Shown here: piece by piece, positions 1 to 12,126 of the stretch | Layout: the number at the start of each line of letters is the position of its first letter | Position numbering within the stretch: the stretch's first letter is position 1 | Made by a program: the position numbers and the translations under genes | The notes under the pieces: model-generated | The model's database searches: none | Seen by the model: only the letters and a program-made list of their open reading frames with translations | What the model was told of the DNA's origin: nothing | Source: Kondoa malvinella | Taxonomy: Eukaryota; Basidiomycota; Agaricostilbomycetes; Agaricostilbales; Kondoaceae | Length of the DNA: 64,000 bases | Direction of reading: 5' to 3' | Assembly: GCA_039545315.1 (NCBI GenBank) | Contig: BCIM01000007.1 | Coordinates: 986,115 to 1,050,114 of the forward strand

Positions 1-597
1 GTGACGTGTTACGGAGGGTGATGAAGGGTAGGAAGAGCTATAAGACGATGGTAGAAGAAAGAGCAACAGTTGACCTTCTTGTCCATCACTTGAAACGTGA
101 AGGCACCTTCCAAATCAGATGTTGACCATGTGCCGTCTAGCCAATGACGCCAGTACGACTTCTGACCCTTCAGCGCGAGAAGGTTTCCGAGTCGACGCTC
201 TAATGCCCACAAGAAGCATTCTTCTGACGCTCCGATTGCAGTCAAGGCATTCTGAACGTCAAACAAACAGCAGGCGAATACGTTACTGGGCTTGCGCTTC
301 GGCACTGAATTTCCGTATCGCTGCCAACATTGGGTCAACTTTGACGACATGATGCTCTGCGCCTTGATCTGAAGTCCTCTTGATGCTAATCTGCTTGCAA
401 ACGCCTTTGTGACACTGAATCGGGCAGTATTACACAGACTCAGCCTAGCATGGCCGGCAGATCAGGGCTGTCGAATATTGCCAAATGGGCCTTGAGTGCA
501 AGCAGCCAACATAGTGACAGTGATTATTTTCTCGCACGAACACAAAGCAGGACGAGCGAACTCCAGAAGTTGCAGAAGGAGCGATGCTCCGGTCGAA
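1..597. other. Left-edge stretch, no supported gene
   Basis: No recognisable family is seen here. A 113-codon frame on the - strand (350 down to 9, ATG start) has no motif I know and is not used as a gene call; it could be the 5' exon of a gene running off the left edge. The right part is probably the promoter and 5' leader of the MFS gene that starts at 598. Confidence 0.3.
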
Positions 598-2444
598 ATG
601 GCGGATGCAGGGAAAGCGGAAGCTGGACAGCAAATCGATCATGCGGAAATGCAATCGTTTAATGGCTTGATCTACGTGTGAGTTCTGACCAAATAGAAGT
701 GGGCAGGAACTTATATGCAGCTCAGCGAGTTTGATGAGGATGATCCCGATGATCCTATGCAGGTAATTAACCCGAGCTCTGGCAAGGCTTCACTTAAGCC
801 TCTGCAGTGGTCTCGCAAGAGAAAATGGACTGTCACAGCATTGGGATGCTGGTTTACCTGCATAGTGGGCTGGGGTGAGTTACCGGAGCAGCGGTGTTGA
901 TGTCACGCATGCTGATGAGAACAGTCGGTGCGACGCTGCCTGTTGGTATACCTGACATGGAACAAGATTTACACAATCTACCGGAGCTGTCTTACCTAGC
1001 TACGAGCCTGTTTCCATTTGGCTGTGGTGTCATTCCGCTTTTTACGGCTCCATTGTCGGTAAATCATCTACGAGCAGCTCGAGACAGCTACTGATACAAC
1101 TCGCAGGAAGTCTGGGGCAGAAATAAGCTCTACCTAGTCGCCTTCTTTCTCTTTAACGTTATCCAAATCGGCGTCGGGACAGCACAGAATATCGAGACGG
1201 TGATAATCTGCCGATTCCTAGCTGGTGCTTTCGGCTCTACAGGCGCAACATTAGTATCGGGCTCAATAGCAGACATCTGGATCACTGAAGAACGCGGACC
1301 TCCAATGGCTCTCTTCACTGCTGCCTCTTTCGCTGGCATCGGTATCGGTCCTGCCATCATGGGCTACGTCGCTTATACCATCGGATGGCGCTGGATACAA
1401 TACATTCAAGCTATGCTAGGCGGAACGACCTTCATTCTCTATTTACTGTTTATGAGGGAAACTCGTGGATCTGTCATCTTGGCGAAAAGAGCGAAATTAC
1501 TACGCGAGAAGACTGGTGATCAGCGCTATCAATGTAAAGCGGAAGCAGAGCGAGAGTCATTGGGGATTCTGTTGAGGGTGAGATTGTCCCGCCTGCACCA
1601 GGATAACAGCTCACTTTGGCTCTAGCGATCACTCATCCGACCGCTCAAGCTACTAGTCACCGAACCGGTCGTTATTGCCATGTCACTATGGGTCGGATTC
1701 AGCTTTGCCGTTCTATGGGCGCTTTTGATCTCCGTCACTATCATCTTTGAAAACGTCTATGGTTTCAATCGAGGTGAAGCTGGTCTGGTCTTCTGGACAA
1801 TCTTGTATGCTGTCACTTTGTTCGAATATCGCATGACTAACCTCTTTGGACAGTATCGGTGTTTTGATCGGATCTGTTCTGAACATGTAAGTTCAGTAGT
1901 TTTTCCTGAGGGCTTTGCTGTAACCAGACTGTAGTTTCCAAGAACGGATTTACAAGCAAAAGTTTCCCACAAAAGGACCAGAAGCTCGTCTGTACATGTC
2001 CTGCCTCGGCGGTTTGCTACTTCCAACCGGAGGCCTTATTTTCTCCTTCGCCCAAGGTCGTGGACATTGGTCTGGACCAGCTATTGGTGTAGTAATCATC
2101 ATGACGGGGATCTTTACCATCTTGTACGTCTCCCTCGTGTCTACACTACGGCCTACTGATTAAAATGCAGTATCGCCGGAGTAAACTTTTTGGCAGACAG
2201 CTACTTCACCTACGCAAGTTCAGCTATAGCAGCACTATCCTTTGTCCGCTATACAATGGGCGCCTCCTTCCCACTCTTCACTAATCAGATGTACTCTGCT
2301 TTAACCTACACTTGGGCTTCATTCCTGATTTCTATGGTCGGCTTACTCCTGTCGATTATACCTTTTGTCCTGCTCGCGTATGGTCCAAAGATTAGAGCAA
2401 GGTCGAAAGTGCTGCAAGAGGTTCATGCGTTAGCGGCAACATAA
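598..2444 (+). CDS. MFS transporter, DHA1 drug/polyamine type
   Basis: Plasma-membrane proton antiporter of the major facilitator superfamily, by family probably exporting a drug, polyamine or small metabolite. The spliced product begins with an acidic cytosolic leader (FDEDDPDDP) and an RKRKW box just before the first helix, typical of fungal DHA1 transporters. The loop 2-3 motif is visible as SEVWGRNKLYLVAFF, then the motif-C helix with AGAFGSTGATLVSGSIADIW and a GIGIGPAIMGYVAYTIGWRW segment. The second half carries helices in SLWVGFSFAVLWALL, LYMSCLGGLLLPTGGL and ALSFVRYTMGASFP. The start at 598 was chosen because the exon ending at 675 joins in frame to the exon starting at 721 (intron 676-720); the ATG at 715 would lie inside this intron. 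Several more short introns follow. The substrate cannot be read from sequence. Its nearness to the P450 and GMC genes is suggestive only. Confidence 0.85.
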
Positions 2445-2961
2445 GACAATCAGCCAGTAAATCGAGTCGAAAGGAAGACGGACAAGCAAATCAGTCCGCT
2501 AAGCCAACCAGGCAAAGCGTCCAGAAGAGACGCAATGTCAGCTTGTAGTGGACGGAAAGCATGCACAAAGATGGAAAAAGGTGAGCGTTTTGCTTGTGGC
2601 AGCGTGATCTGCTAACTTGCGCTTGACAGCAATGCATTGCAGAACATCGGTCTAGCTTCTACTTGTGCAGACGGTCGCTTCAGTCAGCACTCAGTGCTAG
2701 TCACTCCTGCCTAACACTGGAAGGCTTACAATCGCGTCATGAACAGACCGTCTATCTGTGAGACGAGCACATAAGCAACAGGAGATGCTTCTGTAGTCTA
2801 TAATGTAGTTTAGCGCACCAAACAGATTTGCATGATCAACATTCTCACTGCGCGACTGACTGTCTTTTGCATTGGCACACAACAGCCATCTACCAAATAC
2901 CCATATACAGCGTATATACCTCCCTGGAATAAGCTGAACACTACGCGCATCTCGATAGACC
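2445..2961. other. Intergenic, nothing recognised
   Basis: This holds the 3' end of the MFS gene and the promoter of the GRASP gene, both on the + strand. Short open frames on both strands show no family features. No tRNA, repeat or terminal inverted repeat was seen. Confidence 0.4.
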
Positions 2962-4205
2962 ATGGGACAAGGAGAATCACGAAATACAGCGTCAAACTTG
3001 GGCTTGCATGTTTTGCGCGTCGCTGAAGGCAGTCCGGCTGCTGATGCTGGTCCGTCGCTCTCACACTTGACTACATATTAAGGCTAATCATGTATACATC
3101 AAAGGCATTGAGCCTTTCTTTGATCATATCGTTGGCTATAATGGATTAGCAATGGTCAGTCTAGCGTTCTCAGAGGAGCAAACAGCTCTGATGAGATAGT
3201 CATATATTGACAGACAGAAGACACGGACGCGTTTCAAGCAGAAGTGGAAAGGACAGAACAGCGCAAACAGATGATCACTCTGCAAGTCTGGTCAAGTAAG
3301 CGCGAAGAACTACGAGGTCCGTAGACGAACCGCCTGAGTCTGTTGAAAAGACTAAAGTCAAACGTCTCTTGGACAGACGTACGGATAGCACCTTCACAAA
3401 GCTGGTCATTACCCACGAAAGCAGTCCTAACGCACGAAGACGCACAACCTTCCCTCCTCGGCCTCTCCTTACGTCTATGTTCGCCTGAAGGAGCTCTAGA
3501 ACAAGTCTGGCATATTCTTGATATCTTAGAAGGCAGTCCAGCGCAATCTGCTGGTTTAGTCGCTTTTGGGGACTACGTGATAGGCTATGCGGGAGGAGTA
3601 ATGAAGAAGGAAGGCGATTTCTATGATTTGATCGAACAGCATGCGAACAAGCCTTGCAGGCTGTTCGTGTACAATGCGGATTTCGATGTGACGAGGGAGG
3701 TTGTGATAGGTGCGCTGTCTACGCCATTTTGCGCGATTATCGTGCTTAATGGATGTGCCTGTGTACAGTTCCGAATAGAGATTGGGGAACAGGAGAAGGA
3801 CTGCTTGGCTGCGGTGTAGGATATGGACTGCTGCATCGGATACCGAAACCGCAAGATCGGCTAGCAAACCCAGCAGAACTCAGCGAGCGACCGACGACAC
3901 CTCCAACGGCTCAAAGATCAACATCATCACGGTCTGTACATACACCAGAAGAGGAAAGTGACTCGGATGAAAACAATGGCGTGTCATTGATCGACACTTC
4001 GAGCGATAGACCTGCCCAAAATGGGAACCCGCCAGCAGCAAGAGAGCAGAGTAACAGGCCAGGAGGTCTGAACTTGGATCGTTTACCAGCACAGCAATTC
4101 AACTATCAAAGCAATCGCGCGACTAATGGTCCTCCGCCTTCACCTGGTAGTCAAAAGACTAGATCATCTGTTGCGGCAGTAGTAGTAGAGGAAGACGAAG
4201 AGTAG
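2962..4205 (+). CDS. Golgi reassembly stacking protein (GRASP/Grh1)
   Basis: Peripheral Golgi or ER-exit-site protein involved in membrane tethering and unconventional secretion. It starts MGQGESRNTAS, giving the N-myristoylation glycine used by vertebrate GRASPs. The first PDZ-like domain reads LGLHVLRVAEGSPADAG then IEPFFDHIVGYNG; the second reads LLGLSLRLCSPEGALEQVWH and ILEGSPAQSAGLVAFGDYVIGYAGG, both close to the family. After GTGEGLLGCGVGYGLLHRIP, also conserved, the rest is a disordered Ser/Pro/Asn-rich tail ending in acidic residues. Four introns fit the frame exactly: 3050-3104, 3155-3213, 3317-3376 and 3710-3768. Two of them use the unusual donor GTCCGT. The next gene starts 71 bases downstream on the same strand. 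Confidence 0.95.
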
Positions 4206-4276
4206 CTGTACACATTGCCACTATTCATCGCAGTCGCCGTAATTGTCCGCACTGCTTGTAGACGCACCAACCAAAA

Positions 4277-5671
4277 ATGATTTCCAACGTTGTTGCTTCA
4301 GCCAGTCAGGCATCTCGTGTCTTTGGACGCAGGTACATTTCTCTCGACGCCGTTATGAGAGAGTGCATCGCTCAAATGACATGTTTTGGGTGGAAATAGA
4401 AGTTTTGCCTCGTCCTCTGCTGCTTTGACCAAAGTCGCCGTGCTCGGTGCTGCCGGCGGTATCGGCCAGGTCAGTCATCTCGAGGCAGAGACTTCGGGCA
4501 GAAGTGCTAATCGGTATATTCATGCACAAATAGCCGCTGTCGCTACTTCTCAAGCAAAACCCTCTCGTCTCCCATCTTACGCTGTACGATATCAAGGGCT
4601 CTCCAGGTGTTGCTGCAGATGTCTCGTGAGTCCGACACAAGGCGGAAAGGAGCTGTACTAAAGATCTACCGCAGCCATGTGAACACCCCTTCCAAAGCAG
4701 AGGGCTTTACACCAGAGAACGATGGACTAGAAAAGACTCTGACTGGAGCTGAAATTGTCGTCATCCCCGCTGGTGTACCTCGCAAGCCAGGAATGACCCG
4801 TGATGACCTTTTCAACGTCAGTGTGTATTCTACCCATTTCAGCATTTAGCTGATGGGTAGGCGTCTGTACTCGACAGACCAACGCATCCATCGTCAGAGA
4901 TCTAGCACAAGCAGCAGCCAAGTACTGCCCAAAAGCTCACATGCTCATCATTGCCAACCCGGTCAACTCGACCGTCCCAATCGTTGCTGAATGCTTCAAG
5001 GCCGCTGGTGTCTTTGACGAGAAGCGTCTGTTCGGTGTCACTACCCTCGACGTCGTTCGATCTTCCGCTTTTGTTTCTGGTCTAGCCAACGTCGACCCTG
5101 CTACCGTCAAGGTTCAAGTCGCCGGTGGTCACTCTGGAGTAACGATCGTTCCCCTCTTGTCTCAGATTGAGGCTGGCGCACCCATCGTCAAGGAAGGTGG
5201 TCAGAAATACGCAGACCTCGTCAAGCGCATTCAATTCGGTGGTGATGAAGTTGTCAAGGCTAAGGATGGTGCTGGATCTGCTACCCTCTCCATGGCTTAC
5301 GGTACGTCTCAAGAAGCATGCGGAAGACAATGCTGATCCAGTCTTTAGCTGGTGCCGTCTTCGCTGACTCCCTCCTTCGAGCTCTTGGTGGCGAGAAGGG
5401 CATCATCGTGCGTCCTTTCCACCAAAACGTTAGTATCGGTCTGATTCTCGTTCCCATCTGCACACAGGAACCATCATACGTCCGCTCTCCACTCTTTGAA
5501 GCTCAAGGCGTTACCTACTTTGCATCCAACATCGAGCTCGGCACCAACGGTGTTGAGAAAATTCTTCCTCTCGGCAAGATCAGCCCAGAAGAGGAGAAGC
5601 TTTTGGACGCTTGCTTGCCTGATCTTGCAAAGAACATCAAGGCTGGTGAGGCTTTCATGGGCAAGGCATAG
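4277..5671 (+). CDS. MDH1: Malate dehydrogenase, mitochondrial
   Basis: NAD-dependent interconversion of malate and oxaloacetate in the TCA cycle. The N-terminus ([18 protein letters not shown]) is rich in Arg/Ser and lacks acidic residues, as expected for a mitochondrial presequence, so this is not the cytosolic or peroxisomal isozyme. The Rossmann motif [12 protein letters not shown], the substrate loop with [28 protein letters not shown], the [10 protein letters not shown] signature and the catalytic histidine in [15 protein letters not shown] are all present. The C-terminal domain runs to FMGKA. Six short introns are needed, the first at 4333-4399 inside the presequence and the second at 4470-4533 directly after GGIGQ; all join in frame. 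The mature length matches the family (about 310 residues). No irregularity was seen. Confidence 0.97.
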
Positions 5672-6046
5672 ATCTGATTGCAGCGTAATTCGATTGCATT
5701 CACTGGATGTATGATCCGCACGGAGGACTTGTGACAGGCTGACCTTCTAGTCGGGAAGGTGTTCGCCTTCTTGCTCTGTCCTGTTCTCTCTTCATCCTAT
5801 ACTTGTCTTTCTCTCTTTCACAAACCCACAGCGATTTGCAATGTTCTGACTTCTTCCGTGGCACACCTACTCCAAGTTGCCTTCATCTGAAACGCTCTGA
5901 CGTGATGCGATGTTATCTACATGCAATGCAGCGATTACAAACTGACGAAGTACTTTACAAGGTAATGCTACCTATCTACCGCTCCCTAAATACCACAGGG
6001 ATATGCTCTGGCGTCAGCGTAATGACCTGCAGCCAACGTGTCAGCT
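5672..6046. other. Convergent 3' ends of MDH and P450 genes
   Basis: Non-coding space between two genes that converge. It should hold the two polyadenylation regions. T-rich runs such as that near 5790-5820 are compatible with 3' untranslated sequence, but no discrete signal is assignable. Confidence 0.4.
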
Positions 6047-8352
6047 TCAATGCAGCCTATCTTGGGCGCGACTGACTGTTTTCGCCTTGGTCACTCTATC
6101 TCTCTTCTGTTCCCGCGTCTCATTTTTGGGTGCTGTCCCATCCACATCTTCCTTGAGCAGTACTTCGTATTTGCGGATGATGTGGGTGATGATAGCGACC
6201 GCTTCAATTTGAGCAAACTTTTGGCCCAGACAAGCTCTTGGACCAGCTGAGAAGCCCAGGAAAGCATCTCGAGGCCATGTGTAGTCTTTTGAATCGATGA
6301 AGCGCTCTGGTCGGAAGTTGCTTGGGTCAGGTCCCCAATGACGCTCTTCGAAGCAATATAAGTTGGACCAACGCGTATAGAGAGCAGACATACCACTATA
6401 ATGTAGAGCTACTGCGTTCAGAAAGACTTCCCCGCCAGCAGGGATGGCCACTTGTTCTCTTTGTAATTTCTCGTCGACTTTGCGTTGGATCGGGATCACT
6501 GAATGTTGCATCGCGTATTTAGGTATGACCACTACGCTTGGATAGAGTCGAAGTGTCTCGAGAAAGACTGCCAGTGAGTATGTCTGTTTGTCGATTAGCA
6601 GCTTTTCAGAGAGAACGGGGAAAACTGACCAGTGCTGGCCAATCTTCGAACGACTGCGTATGTGCATATAAATACTGTCAGACTGGAAAGGCAGAAGGCA
6701 CGCACTGGCTCTTGACCTGGAGGAAGCACGGAATTGATATGATCGAGCAGCTTCTTCTGCACCTCCGGGTAAAGCGCTAGCAGGACGAAAGTGAATGCTA
6801 GAGTATGCGCCGTTGTATCTGCTCATCAGGTCAGCTACAGCTAAGTCGTTGGATGCAACAGCTTGCCATGACCAGCGAGCAAGAAGACGTAGATGTTGCC
6901 CATGACTGAATTGCGAGTCAGCGCGCTACTACCAGGAGAGTGTCAAGACGGAACCTTCCGTGTCCGTCAGCGTCGCTTTTCGCTTCATCAGCTCTTGTTC
7001 AAAATCTTCATCTTCTTCCGAAGCTTGACTATTAGCATGCACGAGCGAACCAAGCAAGTCCTTCCGACCAGTCTCGCTTTCCCTCGCATCTGCGCCACTA
7101 CTCCTCCGCTCTGCGATCATCTCACGTAGATAGAGCTCAAGTTCTGTGAATGCAGTTCCGATATGTTGAAGTCTTTTGCTTGGGAGGCGGAAAGCGAACT
7201 GATAAGGTCTGCTTAGATGATGTTATTGCGCACGTAAGGCTGCTCACCGCCGGCAATGCCATTTTCCAGAAGACCTTTTTGAGGACAGTATGAAGCGCGT
7301 TGCGGAAGGTCAGCTTATGCCCTGCAGGTAGTGCGGTGGCATCATCATCTTTCCACGGCGGACGTTGACTGAAAGCTGCTGCAGAGATGGTCTGCAGGCG
7401 TGTCAGCCTTCACATGTCCCGAGCGTTATTTAACCTACAAAGAGAGCGATCTATATCTCAGAGTCAGATGATGATGCGAGCATGAAGCGCGAAGCTTACT
7501 TTTAGGGTCAGATCAAGGCAGCTGTTGACATGTACTTCATTCTGCCCAGCACCGTGCCTGACTTTGATCTGGTCCCATTCCTCAAAGCAAGCTTCAAGCG
7601 TCTTGACAGTCTCATCCCATGCACGCTGATTTGTCGTCTACCAAACCATCAGCGAGATTATCATGGTGCAGGCATTGCTGACCTCGGCAAAATTTGGCCC
7701 TGTAACAATCCTTCTATGTCTTGTCCAATCTGCGCCTTCTGTGATGCCAACATTCATGCCAAACATGCCTAAGGCCTTATAGATTGATAGCGGTTTCATG
7801 AACCTCCATCGTTCTTTGACGATGTATTTGATGGCGTCTGCATCTGAGACGAGATACATTTGTGAAGGCGGGAAGAAGGACACCATAGAGAGGATTTCGG
7901 CGCCTTGTCCTGCTTTGTATACTGTTGACCATCTCAGCCTGATAAGACGCGATTTTGATAGTACATACGCTCTGCTTTGTTTCTCCATGTATACTGCTCG
8001 CCGATATTGAAGCAGGGTATTCGAGGCAGGATCATTGCGAAAAGGGAATGCGGATGGATGAAGAGACGGAAGCCAGGGATATGCCTGTTGCCTCTTCTGA
8101 GCTTTTGCGCCAATTGAAGCGAGGTAGATCTCACGCTGCGAGAGCAGTATGCGATCTCCAGAACCCAAAGAGCCAATAGACGAAATAAAGCCAGGCGCAC
8201 AGAAACACCGCAGCGGATGCCTTCAACATCAAGACAGGCAGACTGTGCCAGGGTATAGAACTGATGAATGAATCCATACTGATAGCGGAGAGCAAGACAG
8301 AAGAAAAGAGATTTCGAGATGTTTGAACACCCGCGCGAACAAAAGGTTCCAT
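6047..8352 (-). CDS. Cytochrome P450 monooxygenase (first copy)
   Basis: Membrane-anchored haem-thiolate monooxygenase, expected on the ER. The N-terminal anchor is LMLKASAAVFLCAWLYFVYW, followed by an IPGF hinge. The I-helix oxygen-binding motif is AGHDTTAHT, the K-helix ExxR is ETLRLYP, the meander is FRPERF and the haem loop is FSAGPRACLGQKFA with the Cys ligand. The first exon joins to IPGF by a GTGAGA intron near 8080-8130, and a second joins to YKAGQGAEIL. Two in-frame ATGs are possible, at 8352 and 8277; the second leaves a shorter leader before the anchor and may be the real start. At least eight introns. It resembles the second P450 at 32.2-34.2 kb in arrangement and in I-helix sequence, so they are probably related. 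The CYP family and substrate are not assignable by eye. It is divergent from the GMC oxidoreductase. Confidence 0.92.
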
Positions 8353-8802
8353 CTTTTGTTAGCAAACACGATCTCAAGTCTCGCTATCCGTGATCAAATG
8401 GCTTCCTTGGAGCGCGTTCGCTGCTGCTCTGCCATTCTGGAACGTTCGTTGTTGTGTGCAAATGTGTCTGGTCCGTGCAGTCAAAGAGATAGATGCTTGC
8501 TATTTCGGTGTTGTTCTGCTCTTGAGATGCAAGTCAGCTGCTCTGCAGCTCAGCTTCTGCAGGTCGATACATTTGACTATGAATGCCCCGGCCCCAAATG
8601 CGCAATTTGCATCGACCTTCAAACCTGTCAGACTCATGTAAAGCTTGTCAATTCCTGACGCCCTCTGTATCTACGGAGACGGCCGCTCTCTAGTGTGCTC
8701 TATTCCGTTGTTTTGTTTCTGCCCCTTCCTGCACTTGACCTCTTCTTGCACTATCGCTTGTTGCTCTGCGCGCTTCCTTTTACTGCCACACCTTCATTCG
8801 TA
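8353..8802. promoter_or_regulatory. Divergent promoter of P450 and GMC genes
   Basis: The 450 bases between two oppositely transcribed oxidoreductase genes must hold both promoters. The side next to the GMC start is pyrimidine-rich (runs of CTT/TTCC around 8700-8800), common ahead of fungal start codons. No specific activator site is claimed. Confidence 0.5.
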
Positions 8803-11800
8803 ATGAAGTTCAGATCTTTGGCAGTGGCCATAGCTCTAGCTCATTCGGTTCAAGCATATAAGATCACTGTATGAGCTATTCTATCCGTATCAACGTGATG
8901 CTGACTTGCGCTCAGAGCGATGCATCAGAAGCGCATGATCAGGTATGTACTGTCTTGTCCGATACGCCTGCTTTGTAATATGGCATCGCTGTTTAGACCT
9001 TGTGAGCACTCGATTTGTCCGACAGCAAAAACGTGTAAAATCTGACTACTGTCTATTAGCGACTATGTGATCGCCGGCGCTGGACAATGTGGCTTAGTCG
9101 TAGCCAACAAGCTGTCAAAGCTGGACATTCTGTCTTGATTATCGAAGCTGTCAGTCTGTTTCTTTTGTTCAATACTTGTTGGTGATAGCTCGATGTAGGG
9201 CACGGATGCAAAAGACGTGGAACAGAGTCGGTCGATAAATGATCCATTTTGCACTAATCTCAGATGTTGCGAATAGTCAATCTGGTTAGAAGAACCTCCG
9301 CCATTGCGGACAAATATAATTGGGTACGTGAACGGTGGTGCTGTTGCCCAGCCCTGAAGATTGCTTGGGTTTAGAACTATCCCCTGACTGGTGAGAATGA
9401 TGGACTAGTTGCCCAAGCGGGTAGAGGCATTGGTGGCTCGACCTTGATCAAGTCCGTATTTCCGTATTTTCCGCGCTTGTAATCTGATATCTCTGTTTCT
9501 AGCGGCATGGTGAGTCCCATCCGTCTGATCAATTCAGTCCATTGACAGCCGACATCACTCAGGTATGGTATCGCCCAACACCAAAGGAATTTGACATGCT
9601 TGGTGAACTCAGCGGCGATCAATCCTGGTCTTGGAAGACTATGGAGCCTTTCATGATCGAGAGCGAACGCTTCCACAAGTAATTATCGCTTTTTCTGGCC
9701 GATCAGTGACTAAAGACGTTTGTTTAGGCCAAGCGCTGCCGACCTGGCAGCTGGAGTCACCTACGTTGAGTCCGCTCATGGCTACAAAGGGGCTATCAAG
9801 TAAGCTCTCACTTATTTGCTCTATCTCGAGGCTGATAAACCTGCAGCACATCATATACCGATCCTTTACGCATACCCAAGACCGTCGAGCTGTACAGAAA
9901 GACCGCTGAAGTGAGGCTGAGATCGCTATTGTGGTCACTCGGAGTCTGACAGACATCTTCCAGACCTTCTACACGCCTCCAAAGTTCTCTACATCCAAGG
10001 ATCTTAGCGATCGGTAAGTACACCAGCTGTCTCTGTGATCGGGCTCTGATGCTTTCTGGTGTTTAGCGAGAACACTGGTTCTTCGTCGAGCATGTGGAAT
10101 AGTCAGTCCTGTATAGGACGCACATGCACTGCTCTCACATTCGGTTACAGTTTGGCATGATGAGAAGACTGGAGAAGATAGACGGTATATTGATGTGGTC
10201 CACTGGCTCGAAGCTATTCTGATGCTTTGTTACCCATTCTTCAGATCCACAGCAGCTTACGGATATCTCTATGGTCAAGGCCTACCCAAGCTCGTCATCC
10301 TGACCGAGCATCTTGTGGATCGCGTCCATCTTTCTGGGCAGAAGGCGACAGGACTGACCTTCCAAGGTAGTACAACCTTTGACAGCCTCCGCAGAATCTC
10401 ATACTCGATACAGCTACTAATGGGACCGCAAAGTACACTGTCAAGGCGAGAAAAGAAGTCATTTTAGCCTCTGGCGCGCTAGCGACTCCTGCTATTCTGC
10501 ACCGCAGTGGCATCGGTCATAAAGAGGATCTGAAGGCTGCAAAAATTGCATCAAAGATCGGTATGCCTTTTCATATCCAGTGGTGTCAGCACTCAACGGT
10601 CCGCAGATCTACCAGGTGTTGGCAAAAACATGTTCGATCAAGCTGGTACAACTGTCATCGCTTTATGTGAGTACGCTCGTCGCCGTCGCCGGTCAATCAC
10701 ATGAACTGACCGTATCTCTTCGCAGTGACGCCGAAGGCAAACTCTAGCGGTGACTACACAGACATCGGCATACCTTTCGCGCCTTACATTGGCCTGGTCA
10801 ACACGAAGCAGTTATTTCCTAAAGGCAGGCGTGGTCCTGTCTTTCGCTGCGCGATTTATTGATCATTCGTTCACAGACTGGCAGTCTCGCTATGCGCAGC
10901 TAGCCAAAGACCTTGTTCCACAAGCGACAGAAGCCATCAAAGTCGGCGCTTTCGTCAACCTCAAGAGTGCCGCATACCTTTGGGGTGCTGTGACCAAGGT
11001 CAGCATAGCCTGATACTGCCTGTCTCTACTTACAGACAACATGTTACAGCAAGTCGTCTTTCAAGACAGTAAGCTGAGTTTATGTATGCAGTCACCAGCT
11101 TATGCCTTGTTTAGTGCCTGTGGTCGAGACGATTGGAGAGTCCTTTCCCGGTGTGCTAGGTGGCATCTTTTGGCCCCTACTGGTGTACAGCCGAGGTCAG
11201 GTCAAAGCTAGATCTTCTGATGTAAGGCCACTGCACTTGTTCAGCCTATCGCTGATGCATTTATTAGCCTCGAGAACATCCTTCCGTTGCGCCGCGCTAC
11301 AACACTCACCCCAATGACCTGACTAATGGAGTCAAGGCTGCCAAAAACTGGGTAAAATTCTACAAGACTGCTCCGATTTCAAACATTGTCGCTGATCCTC
11401 AAGCTGATCCTGCTGGCGTTTCTACCGACGCTGAATGGGCTGCATGGGTCAGGAAGACTTCCTTTGTAAGTGCTTGATTGAGTCAAAGTTTGTGCTGATG
11501 ATTCTTCCAGTCTGCTAATGTGAGTGGATGTACTTGAATGGTCTTTAGGAGTGTAACCCTGACTATGGGTGACAGCATTATGGAGGCACGTCTGCTATGA
11601 TACCAGAAGAATTTGGCGGCGTTGTTGATAGCAAATGCAAAGTGAGTTGCTCAAGAAGGGCTTCTCTGAGACTATCTTAAGTTGGATGCAGGTTTATGGG
11701 ACGCAAGCTTTGCGAATCATCGATGGCGGCATACTTCCTGTCCAAATCAGTGAGTCCACCATGTACAGTGAGCGACTTTTCTAACCTGCTATTTAGCGTC

Positions 11801-11867
11801 TCATACCCAGAGCATGCTCTACCCTGTGGCTCTTCGTGCGGCGATGTTGGTATTGCAGGACGCCTGA
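8803..11867 (+). CDS. GMC-family FAD oxidoreductase, secreted, possible frameshift
   Basis: Flavin-dependent alcohol, sugar or aryl-alcohol type oxidoreductase. A signal peptide is visible (MKFRSLAVAIALAHSVQA). The FAD dinucleotide motif reads DYVIAGAGQCGLVVANKLS, then AGHSVLIIEAG; the GMC signature 1 reads AGRGIGGSTLINGMVWYRP, and signature 2 lies in KEVILASGALATPAILHRSGIG. The C-terminal domain has SRGQVKARSSDP, RYNTHPNDL, RIIDGGILPVQITSHTQSM with the catalytic-region histidine, and ends LYPVALRAAMLVLQDA at the TGA 11865-11867. The gene is split into about 20 small exons; nearly all join in frame. The exception is at 9111-9120, where ANKLS and KAGHS lie in frames one base apart with no possible intron between them. 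This is either a one-base sequence error or a real inactivating deletion. Everything downstream is intact, which favours error or a very recent loss. Confidence 0.85.
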
Positions 11868-12126
11868 TGGCCTTCATCGGGTATCGAGCATTATGATTAT
11901 CTATTTCTTTAGTGGCTGCACTGCATTTTGTGTTTTGGCATGCAAAAATGTTCAGCCTGTTGTGTCACAGAGTTGTTATGCCAGGCCTGACTGCGCAGAC
12001 TGGCTCCGTAGTCCGAACCACTTTCAATTTGGCAGAAGTGCTATTCACAATTTCCTCGGTTATAAACACACATGACTGCTTGCCCGATTGGAGTTGCCAT
12101 TCTGCATCACTTTCCTCTGTTCCAAC

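Noticed and set aside
9..350. 113-codon - strand frame at the left edge
   Set aside because: No motif or neighbour support; composition is not clearly protein-like.
9195..9310. Stop codon after SINDPFCTNLRCCE in the GMC gene
   Set aside because: An in-frame alternative exists with an intron starting after DAK D and ending at CTAATCTCAG, giving LRIVNLVRRTSAIADKYNW; the donor is weak but no frameshift is required.
9840..10000. Second apparent frameshift in the GMC gene
   Set aside because: Resolved by an intron that ends at TTCCAG instead of the nearer GACAG; the exon then continues as TFYTPPKFSTSKDLSDR in frame.
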